Assembly (NCBI GenBank): GCA_050955105.1
Contig: JBPBQZ010000076.1
Coordinates: 1-12,704 of the forward strand
Length of the DNA stretch: 12,704 bases
Source: JBPBQZ01 sp050955105
GTDB taxonomy: Bacteria > Pseudomonadota > Gammaproteobacteria > Burkholderiales > Burkholderiaceae
Reading direction: 5' to 3'
Below, piece by piece: positions 7,045 to 12,704 of this stretch. The stretch's first letter is position 1; the number at the start of each line of letters is the position of its first letter. Position numbers and translations under genes: made by a program. Under the pieces are notes generated by a model. The model had not been told where the DNA came from, made no database searches, and saw only the letters and a program-made list of their open reading frames with translations.

Positions 7045-8316
7045 ATGTCATACCATGTCTTTAACATTGGCAGACCCGCAACGACAGATTGGTGGAGGCA
7101 AAATCTAGAGCGCCGAGTGATTACTGCGGGCTTCGCCGGCACGATCGGTGACCGCGGTGACGAAATCCTGCATGACATGCAAGAGGGAGACTGGGTTATC
7201 GCCTACTGCATCGGTCACGGTTTTGTCGGTGCAGGTGTTGTTGGACCTGAAAGTAGCTACGGCCTACACGGTACGGTACCCGTCGGATCGTTATCTGACC
7301 ATCGCCACGAGCGTAGCGTCAATTGGACACATACCGTCTTCGATGTGGACCGTGCGGTCAGCATCGAAGAGGCTGGACGGCACGCGCCGCGCCATACGAA
7401 AGAACTAGAGCGGAATGAAGTAATTGCGAAGGGAATAGTAGCGCTGCTTGCTGCGCGTGCCGGGGAGCAAGAGAACGCAGTCGCCGACTCGTTTGCCAAA
7501 ACGGCCAAGTACTGGCATGTGGTCGAAGCGGTAAGAGCCATTGGGCGCCCTTGCTCAATACGTGAAGTGCAGGATTGGCTAGAAAGTAATTACCCTACGG
7601 AGAACAGCAGCGACGCTCGCGAAAACGCGACTCTCTTAACGGTGAACGATGCGAACCGACGCCACTACGATCGGGGCCGTGCAAGCTTTCGGACTGATCG
7701 AGGCAACGAGAAAGACGCGCTATACCGAGAAGGTCACGCAAAGAATGTGACTTATACTTTCTACTGGGTAGACCAACACGGCGTATGGGACATCGCCCAG
7801 GACAGCCAGGGGAACGCCCGGGCTATCCAAGTGCCGGCTAGCCCTCTGCAGAGCGCTTTAGTCGACGCACGGCGCCTGGCCATAGAGGAACTCCGGCAAC
7901 CGATCTTCTCAGACCACGATGGCCGAGTTAGAGAACTTCGTGCGTTGGTCTTGCGGGAAGGTCAATGCGAATTTCGATCGAACCTCCTGAATGCCTACGC
8001 AAACCGCTGCGCAATGACGGGATGTACTGTCATTGAGATCCTAGAGGCAGCGCATATAAAGCCATATCGGGGCGAAGATACGAACCGCGTTGATAACGGT
8101 CTCATCCTACGAGCGGACATTCATACGCTTTTTGATAAGGGGCTTATTTGGCTCGACGACGACCTTGTCATCCGCCTCTCTGAGCGACTGCTGAGCAGTG
8201 AGTACGAGGAGCTTGAAGGAACCCAGCTTCGACTGCCTGTTGAACCATCGCATCGCCCCCATCCTGAACACGTGCGGCATCATCGGCAATCGATCTTTGG
8301 TAAGAATGACGCTTAA
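7045..8316 (+). CDS. PUA/EVE-like domain plus HNH endonuclease, probable modification-dependent restriction enzyme
   Basis: The frame opens at a GTG at 6997, but I prefer ATG 7045 (423 residues): GGAG sits eight bases upstream and MSYHVFNIGRP is a natural domain start. Residues about 1-118 (DWWRQN, then QEGDWVIAYCIGHGFVGAG, then VNWTHTVFDV) resemble PUA-like/EVE-type folds that read modified bases. Residues about 155-250 (KYWHVVEAVRAIGRPCSIRE through VTYTFYWVDQHGVWDI) look like a winged-helix region. Residues about 318-400 are an HNH_2-type nuclease: YANRCAMTGC (Cys322, Cys327), LEAAHIKPY (His337), DNGLIL (Asn351) and IHTLFDKGLIW (His360). The candidate metal and catalytic residues are in place. 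Known proteins joining such readers to HNH domains act as type IV-like restriction enzymes on modified phage DNA; that role here is inferred. It stands alone, with no methyltransferase nearby, as expected for a modification-dependent nuclease. Confidence 0.8.
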   Translation: MSYHVFNIGRPATTDWWRQNLERRVITAGFAGTIGDRGDEILHDMQEGDWVIAYCIGHGFVGAGVVGPESSYGLHGTVPVGSLSDHRHERSVNWTHTVFDVDRAVSIEEAGRHAPRHTKELERNEVIAKGIVALLAARAGEQENAVADSFAKTAKYWHVVEAVRAIGRPCSIREVQDWLESNYPTENSSDARENATLLTVNDANRRHYDRGRASFRTDRGNEKDALYREGHAKNVTYTFYWVDQHGVWDIAQDSQGNARAIQVPASPLQSALVDARRLAIEELRQPIFSDHDGRVRELRALVLREGQCEFRSNLLNAYANRCAMTGCTVIEILEAAHIKPYRGEDTNRVDNGLILRADIHTLFDKGLIWLDDDLVIRLSERLLSSEYEELEGTQLRLPVEPSHRPHPEHVRHHRQSIFGKNDA

Positions 8317-8728
8317 TTTCACGGCCCACCAATCCCGTCAGACTCTCTTGCGCCAGCTTGCCGAAGTACAGAGTATGGGCGCCCGTTGGTCCGTCGGCGC
8401 CAAACGGCTACGGACTCGATTCCTTCGCCAATAGATAGTGCCAACTCGCTTTGGAAAAAGGTCTAGGAATGATCGACATGGGGCCTTTTGCCGTCGTTTT
8501 TGCTTTCACAAAAATGCACAACTTTTGCGGGCGCGTGAGGCGGACCAATTTGCGGGGCAATAATGCCAGCGGCACCATTGTCAATCGTACCCAAGCATAC
8601 CAACTCGGAGTTACTAACGGGAAGCAGCTGTCAGCTATAGCAGAACTCATTCCAGCGATGGCTCCGGCAACGAGAGTAAGGCCTGTGTTGCAGTCTGCAT
8701 GACCCTCTCGGACGGTGTCACCGGCACC
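8317..8728. other. Gap between nuclease gene and IS21 copy, no supportable gene
   Basis: Frames at 8451-8702 (plus) and 8408-8650 (minus) overlap each other on opposite strands, have no good ribosome site and no recognisable motif. I see no hairpin with a T-run after the nuclease stop. It may be decayed sequence left by earlier insertions. Confidence 0.4.
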
Positions 8729-8801
8729 TGTAAATTGCTACACGTCGGCACTGAGGGGTTGATACACCTCGACGAAGGGATAACGGCCGCTTTGAGCGGC
8801 G

Positions 8802-9847
8802 ATGGTCTCGTACGAGGGATACATGCAAATCAGGATATTGCACAAGCAGGGCAAGAGCCTTCGCGCCATTGCTTGTGAGGTTGGCTGCTCGGTCAACACA
8901 GTGAGGAAGTACCTAGCGGCGCAGGACGCACCGAGATTTCGGCCCGCAGCTGCACCACGCGAGTCGATACTGAGTCCGTTCGAAGGGTATCTACGCGAAT
9001 GAATCACGGCAGCGACACCAGACTGGATTCCGGCGACGGTACTGTGGCGCGAGATCCAGTCAATGGGATTTCTCGGTGGCGAGCGCATCGTGCGCAAGTT
9101 TGTTGCCACGCTGCGGCCTGCCCAGGCTGCCGACCCGCTGGTGCGATTCGAAACGGTTGCAGGCGATCAGATGCAGGCAGACTGGGTCGAATTCGGCGTC
9201 GCAAGGGAGCGAACTTTTTCGCATTCGTCGCCACCCTGGGCTACAGCCGGGCGACCTACGTCGAATTCGTTTCCGACATGCGGCTCGACACTTTGTTGAT
9301 GTGCCACGCCAACTGTTTCAACTGGTTCGGGGGCGTGCCCCGCCGAGCGTTGTACGACAACATGAAGACCGTCGTGATCGAGCGAGATGCATATGGCCCG
9401 AAGCAGCACCGTTTCCAACCCGGATTTCTAGACTTTGCACGGCACTACGGGTTTCAGCCTGAGCTTTGTCAGCCTTATCGCGCCAAGACTAAAGGCAAGG
9501 TTGAACGCATGAACGGCTATTTGCGCCGCAGCTTCTATGTGCCGTTGGCCGCCCAGTTCAAGTCGGCCGGCGTCGAGTTGGACGTGACGACGGCCAACAC
9601 CGAAGTCTGGCGCTGGCTGCGGGAAGTGGCACATCTTCGGATACATGGAACAACCAGGCTACCGCCGGGTGAGCAACTCATCGTGGAGCAGAAGGCGTTG
9701 CAGAGTCTGCCGCCGCCGTATCCGGCATTGTTGCCGGCAACGACACCGGCAAGCGAGCGAGAGTTGCGCGAGCGGTTTCACGACTGGCTATCTCCGTTGC
9801 AGCACCCGTTGTCGGTGTATGACCAACGAATCCGGGATGCAGCATGA
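8802..9847 (+). pseudogene. istA: IS21-family transposase IstA, broken by a stop and a frameshift
   Basis: The first frame starts MVSYEGYMQIRILHKQGKSL with an HTH (RAIACEVGCSVNTVRKYL) and ends at TGA 9000-9002, where homologues have Arg (a CGA-to-TGA change). The same frame continues with ATPDWIPATVLWREIQSMGF, GGERIVRKFVATLRPAQAAD and MQADWVEF. Near 9194 one base is missing (TTC CGG CGT became TTCGGCGT) and the homology moves to the frame ending at 9847: KGANFFAFVATLGYSRATYV, LYDNMKTVVIERDAYGP, QPYRAKTKGKVERMNGYLRR. The DDE residues are visible (Asp in ADWVEF, Asp in YDNMK, Glu in KVERMN) but split by these lesions. Intact IstA, about 350 residues here, performs strand cleavage and joining with help from IstB. 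No full-length product can be made. Confidence 0.85.
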
Positions 9848-10116
9848 ATGTCGCCCATGAACGCGTGGCGCAGCTGTGCGCCCAGCTCAAGCTCACAACT
9901 GTCGCCCACGCCTTGCCGCATCTGGCACAGAAGGCTATTGCCGATGAGACCAACCTGACCGAGTTCCTGGAATCGGTATTGAAGGCTGAGCACACTGCGA
10001 GGCTCGTCCGGCAGCGCGCGACGTTCGCGCGCCTGGCAGGCTTCCTGGCGATCAAGACATTGGATGGCTTCGACTTCGCTTCCGCCCAAGAAATTCGACA
10101 GCATGCGCACTGTTAA
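9844..10116 (+). pseudogene. istB: IS21-family helper ATPase IstB, N-terminal fragment only
   Basis: Starts with ATG overlapping the istA TGA and reads MNVAHERVAQLCAQLKLTTV, with LTEFLESVLKAEHTARLVRQ and FLAIKTLDGFDFASAQ, the N-terminal domain of IstB. A normal IstB is about 250-260 residues with an AAA+ ATPase domain (Walker A like GPSGVGKTH). Here homology ends near residue 80 and the frame stops at 10116, so the whole ATPase domain is missing. The break coincides with the start of an IS66-type terminus (10118-10150), implying a deletion or insertion-linked rearrangement removed the 3' part. Confidence 0.85.
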
Positions 10117-10117
10117 T

Positions 10118-10150
10118 GCATCACGAAAGATGCCTTGGCTGGACGCTTAC
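10118..10150. repeat. Orphan IS66-type terminal inverted repeat, tip at 10150
   Basis: Read on the minus strand from 10150 inward, the sequence begins GTAAGCGTCCAGCCAAGG and continues into GCATCTT. It matches the terminus at 10382-10414 at 28 of 33 positions in inverted orientation, including the GTAAGCGTC tip typical of IS66-family ends. Only this end remains; the body that should lie to its left is replaced by truncated istB. Confidence 0.65.
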
Positions 10151-10381
10151 TAAATAGCGATCAATTCGCGGTCTTAGACCTTAAGCGAATCTGCATACTC
10201 GCTAACGCTGTTTTAGCCGAAAATCGTATCTCCGAACGTCTGCCTTGCAAGTCGAGGCGAACCGAAACTCGAAACCACGTGAGAAAGGCCGGCGGCGCCA
10301 TTTTTGGATCGCGGGCGCAGCCGGTAGTGCAACGGCCGTCACGCCAGCGCCCAATAGCGTCATAGCCAGCTTTGTTGCTAG
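10151..10381. other. 231-bp spacer between two facing IS66-type ends
   Basis: This stretch is bounded by two IS66-type tips pointing toward each other and is presumably target DNA older than the insertions. A minus-strand frame (10202-10462) runs through it and contains the signal-peptide-like TLLGAGVTAVALPAAPA, but it starts inside the IS66 end and has no recognised domain, so I do not call a gene. Confidence 0.45.
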
Positions 10382-10414
10382 GTAAGCGTCGACCGAAGGC
10401 ATCTTGCATGATGC
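10382..10414. repeat. IS66 terminal inverted repeat (tnpC-distal end)
   Basis: GTAAGCGTCGACCGAAGG followed by CATCTT, 28 of 33 identical to the orphan end at 10118-10150 in inverted orientation. GTAAGCGTC is a familiar tip for this family in Burkholderiaceae. The boundary is inferred from this match. Confidence 0.6.
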
Positions 10415-10452
10415 GGACGATGTCAGGCTGAGGTCGGCGTGCGAACGATTGC

Positions 10453-10483
10453 AAGTTCCCACTTATTCAATAAGTGGGAACTT
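10453..10483. terminator. 31-bp perfect palindrome after tnpC, terminator-like
   Basis: AAGTTCCCACTTATT is followed by one base and its exact reverse complement. As RNA it would form a stem of about 13 base pairs with a five-base loop. It begins 11 bases after the tnpC stop (minus strand). A T-run is lacking on the tnpC side, so it is not a textbook intrinsic terminator. It could end or protect the transposase mRNA, or block transcription entering the element. Confidence 0.5.
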
Positions 10484-10494
10484 AAATTAGCTTT

Positions 10495-12042
10495 TTAAGC
10501 TTTTGCCGTGCCGCCGCTGGCGATGTTCCAAGGCAGCAAGTCATCGATCTGCTTGATCGGATGCTCGGCGATGCGTGCAAGTACGTCACGCAGATAGGCC
10601 TCCGGCTCGACGCCGTTGAGCTTGGCCGTGCCGATCAAGCTGTACATCGCAGCCGCGCGCTCGCCGCCCGATTCCGAGCCCGCGAACAGATAGTTCTTTC
10701 GTCCCAGCGCGACCGCGCGCAGCGCGCGCTCCACCGCGTTGTTGTCGATCTCGGCGTGACCGTCTTGTGCGAACGTGTTGAGTGCGTCCCATCGATTCAG
10801 CGCATATTGCACCGCACTGGCAAGTGCCGACTTAGTCGATAGCGTCGGCAGCAGTGCGTCCAGCCAGGCACGCATGCTTGTCAGTAACGGCTGGCTTTGT
10901 TCCGCACGAACCCGCAACCGTACATCGGGCGGTTTGCCCCGGACCTGTTCTTCGATCACGTACAACGCGGCAATCCGGCGTACCGCCTCGCCCGCGGCTG
11001 GCGACGGATGTGATTTCGTCAGCTCATAGAATTTACGGCGCGCATGCGCCCAGCAGGCAGCCTGCCTTCGCGTGGCGTCGTACAACTTGTCGTAGCCGGC
11101 GAAGCCATCGGCGTGGATGATGCCGGCGAATGCTTGTAGATGTTGCTGCACGTGCTCGCCACGGCGATCTGGCGTGAACGCCATCCACAGTGCCGCGGGG
11201 TTTGTCGAGCCCGCCGGTCGCTCGTCTCTCACGTAGGCCCACAACCGGCCCGTGACGGTCTTGCCTAGGCCGGGCGCGAGCATCGGCACCGGCGTATCGT
11301 CGGCATGTACGGTCGCGCCGGCCATCACGTAGCGGCGTAACGCCTCCACCAGCGGGCGCAGCAAACGCGTGACGCCACCGACCCATTCGCTCAGCGTCGA
11401 GCGATCCAACTCCAAGCCGTCTCGCGCGTAGATCTGCGCTTGGCGATATAACGGCAGATGGTCAGCGAATTTGGCTACGATCACGTGAGCCAGCAGGCCG
11501 GGGCCGGCGAGGCCGCGTGCAATGGGGCGCGACGGTGCGCTGGCTTGCACGAGAGTTTGGCAGCAGGCGCAACTGAATTTGGGACGAACGTGTCGGATGA
11601 CACGCCAATGCTGCGGCACGTATTCCAACTGCTCGGCAACATCCTCGCCGATGAGTTTGAGCGAACCGCCGCAGTCCGGGCAGGCATCGCTTGGCGGTAC
11701 GTGTTCAACGATGTCGCGCGGCAAGTGTGCCGGTAGCGGCTTGCGTACACGACTGGCCCTTGCCTTGGACGCGCTCGTTTCGGGTGGCGGATCCTCGCCG
11801 TTATCGAGCAGTAATTCTTCGAGTTTGAGCTCGAGCTGACCGATCTCGGCTTCTACTCTCTCGGATCTGCGCCCGTATATCTGGCGCCGCAAGGCAGCAA
11901 TCTGGATCTGCAAATGCTCTATGAGCAACTCGCGGGCGCTCAGATTCGACTGCAGCATGCGGATCTGGCCGGCCATCTCCGCGACGATGCGCTGGAGCGC
12001 TTCGACCTCGGTTGGCAGCGGATCGGGAGAAGGTTCGGCCAT
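10495..12042 (-). CDS. tnpC: IS66-family transposase TnpC
   Basis: A 515-residue DDE transposase of full family length. In order: a leucine-rich coiled coil (about 12-80, ending at the IYGRRSER motif), a Pro-rich link, a zinc-finger-like part (CPDCGG at 121-126 and CACC at 158-161), the RNase H-like catalytic domain and an IS66 C-terminal segment. Catalytic residues are Asp248 in HADDTPVPML, Asp312 in HADGFAGYDKL and Glu438 in NNAVERALR; the conserved CWAHARRKF lies between the latter two. The C-terminal domain is visible in AAAMYSLIGTAKLNGVEPEA. It cuts and joins element ends, and in this family usually needs TnpA and TnpB. The ATG at 12042 follows tnpB by 43 bases. The frame is intact, so this copy may be active. 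Confidence 0.93.
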   Translation of the reverse strand: MAEPSPDPLPTEVEALQRIVAEMAGQIRMLQSNLSARELLIEHLQIQIAALRRQIYGRRSERVEAEIGQLELKLEELLLDNGEDPPPETSASKARASRVRKPLPAHLPRDIVEHVPPSDACPDCGGSLKLIGEDVAEQLEYVPQHWRVIRHVRPKFSCACCQTLVQASAPSRPIARGLAGPGLLAHVIVAKFADHLPLYRQAQIYARDGLELDRSTLSEWVGGVTRLLRPLVEALRRYVMAGATVHADDTPVPMLAPGLGKTVTGRLWAYVRDERPAGSTNPAALWMAFTPDRRGEHVQQHLQAFAGIIHADGFAGYDKLYDATRRQAACWAHARRKFYELTKSHPSPAAGEAVRRIAALYVIEEQVRGKPPDVRLRVRAEQSQPLLTSMRAWLDALLPTLSTKSALASAVQYALNRWDALNTFAQDGHAEIDNNAVERALRAVALGRKNYLFAGSESGGERAAAMYSLIGTAKLNGVEPEAYLRDVLARIAEHPIKQIDDLLPWNIASGGTAKA

Positions 12043-12085
12043 CGCGCCAGTTTATGCACTTCGATGACCGTTTACAACGGCTGCG

Positions 12086-12430
12086 CTAGGCTGCGCGCGG
12101 TGTATGGGTACGCTGTGGGCGCCGCCAGTCGATGCCTTCGAGCAGCATGGACAGTTGCGCCGCGCTCAAGTGCACGCTGCCGCTATCGGCCTGCGGCCAC
12201 ACAAAGTAACCGTTCTCGAGTCGCTTGCACAACAGGCACAGACCCTGGCCGTCCCACCACAGCACTTTGATGCGGTCGCCGCGTCGGCCACGAAACACAA
12301 ACACCTGGCCGCCATAGGGGTTGCTGGCAAGTTTGGTTTGGATGATCGCCGCCAGCCCATCGAAGCCACGGCGCATGTCGGTCGCGCCGGCGACAAGCCA
12401 TACCTGCGTGCCAGAAGGTAGGCCGATCAT
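12086..12430 (-). CDS. tnpB: IS66-family accessory protein TnpB
   Basis: A 114-residue protein of the IS66 Orf2 family (unrelated to the IS200/IS605 TnpB nuclease). Characteristic stretches are VWLVAGATDMRRGFDGLAAI, GGQVFVFRGRRGDRIKVLWW, DGQGLCLLCKRLE and LSAAQLSMLLEGIDWR. The open frame extends 33 codons further upstream, but I choose the ATG at 12430: its sequence (MIGLPSGTQVWL) is the family start and it overlaps the tnpA stop as ATGA. The protein is needed for transposition of many IS66 elements, though its biochemical role is unclear. It lies between tnpA and tnpC in one apparent transcription unit. Confidence 0.92.
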   Translation of the reverse strand: MIGLPSGTQVWLVAGATDMRRGFDGLAAIIQTKLASNPYGGQVFVFRGRRGDRIKVLWWDGQGLCLLCKRLENGYFVWPQADSGSVHLSAAQLSMLLEGIDWRRPQRTHTPRAA

Positions 12431-12704
12431 GCGGCACGCGAAGAGGCTAGGGTTTGGCCAATGATCACGCGCAGCGCTTCTGGGTGGATATTGCCGCGTA
12501 CGATCACGCAGGTATCGGCATGGCGCCATTCGATCTCGCCAAGCGGCGCGGCAGTGGGCCGCACAGGCTCGCCATGTGAGATGGCGGATTCAGCGACACT
12601 CACCGCAACAAGCCGAGTGGCATTAACCAGACTCTCAGACCGGAAATGCTCTCGGCACCATCTCGCCAATTGATTCGCATTGATGCCATTGGCTAGGGCG
12701 AGCG
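12427..12704 (-). CDS. tnpA: IS66-family accessory protein TnpA, N-terminus outside the window
   Basis: The frame is open from its TGA at 12427 to the right edge. Although a TTG at 12669 could be taken as a start, the codons upstream read LALANGINANQLARWCREHF, the conserved second half of the TnpA helix-turn-helix. The true start is therefore beyond 12704. The C-terminal half carries EIEWRHADTCVIVRGNIHPE and an LRVIIGQTL ending, typical of this family. TnpA probably contacts the element's DNA ends. Its stop overlaps the tnpB start by four bases. Confidence 0.88.
   Translation of the reverse strand, partial: LALANGINANQLARWCREHFRSESLVNATRLVAVSVAESAISHGEPVRPTAAPLGEIEWRHADTCVIVRGNIHPEALRVIIGQTLASSRAA

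Larger units (their letters stand above)
8729..10117 (+). mobile_element. Degraded IS21-family insertion sequence, right end missing
   Basis: The element carries istA followed by istB with a four-base ATGA overlap, the standard IS21 layout. A plausible left terminus is TGTAAATTGCTACACGTCGG at about 8729, followed by the related sequence TTGATACACCTCGACG, as multiple terminal repeats are usual in this family. The right part is gone: istB loses homology after about 10085 and is followed by an IS66-type terminus. istA has a nonsense codon and a frameshift, so this copy cannot transpose on its own. The left boundary is inferred from motif appearance only. Confidence 0.7.
10382..12704 (-). mobile_element. 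IS66-family insertion sequence, apparently intact but cut by the right window edge
   Basis: The set tnpA-tnpB-tnpC is on the minus strand in the standard IS66 order, with ATGA coupling between tnpA and tnpB. The terminus downstream of tnpC starts GTAAGCGTCG at 10382, 113 bases beyond the tnpC stop. The other terminus and the tnpA start are outside the window, so the usual 8-bp target duplication cannot be tested. No frameshift or stop is seen in the part present. Confidence 0.8.

Noticed and set aside
8408..8702. Overlapping frames on both strands between nuclease and IS21 copy
   Set aside because: They oppose each other, match no family I know and have no good start signals.
10775..11839. 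Several plus-strand frames across tnpC
   Set aside because: Shadows of the intact IS66 transposase on the other strand.
12431..12529. N-terminal extension of tnpB
   Set aside because: The extra 33 codons overlap tnpA and do not belong to the family; the ATGA-coupled start at 12430 fits the conserved N-terminus.
1..12704. CRISPR array, tRNA, rRNA or attachment-site repeat
   Set aside because: No regularly spaced direct repeats, no tRNA-like end or cloverleaf and no paired direct repeats of attachment-site type were noticed on reading; a computed search was not possible.

Overview
The window looks like an accessory, heavily rearranged segment of a beta-proteobacterial genome, most likely Burkholderiaceae (Burkholderia, Paraburkholderia, Ralstonia, Cupriavidus or relatives). 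The evidence is the recognisable protein families: an IS21-family istA/istB and an IS66-family tnpA/B/C set of the kind common in that group, and an AlpA-type helix-turn-helix plus replication initiator A (RPA) pair typical of Tn4371-like integrative and conjugative elements. No rRNA, tRNA or CRISPR array was seen, and no core metabolic gene. The organism call rests on remembered families, not on a search.

Left part (1-2380): a minus-strand pair. A 171-residue two-pass membrane protein overlaps, by a GTGA junction, the first 411 codons of a large Ala/Gly/Ser/Thr-rich protein that runs off the left edge. The latter has a long hydrophobic Gly/Ala segment and then a beta-rich, repeat-like region. 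Upstream lies a very A+T-rich tract (2041-2340, about 28% G+C by hand count), followed by about 1 kb (2381-3384) with no gene I can support.

Middle part (3385-8316): a plus-strand block. It opens with an ICE-type HTH gene overlapping a dead repA relic, which has an in-frame TGA where homologues have Trp and loses homology after about 4127. Next is a tight three-gene unit with its own promoter-like sequence and a small palindrome: a 60-residue basic protein, a compact HipA-like kinase (catalytic residues present) and a 298-residue protein of no family I recognise. Junctions are 20-nt and 4-nt overlaps, so the three are probably co-translated. I infer a toxin-antitoxin or anti-phage module. About 780 bp further on is a 423-residue nuclease with a PUA/EVE-like N-terminal domain, a probable winged-helix middle and a C-terminal HNH domain. 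This layout suggests a modification-sensing (type IV-like) restriction enzyme. The block reads as defence cargo stranded in an eroded mobile element.

Right part (8729-12704): mobile elements. An IS21-family copy has istA broken by a nonsense codon and a one-base frameshift, and istB cut after its N-terminal domain. The istB break is followed by a 33-bp IS66-type terminus. Another IS66-type terminus facing it, 231 bp further right, starts an apparently intact IS66-family element (tnpC, tnpB and tnpA on the minus strand) that continues past the right edge. The tnpA start and the far terminus are outside the window.
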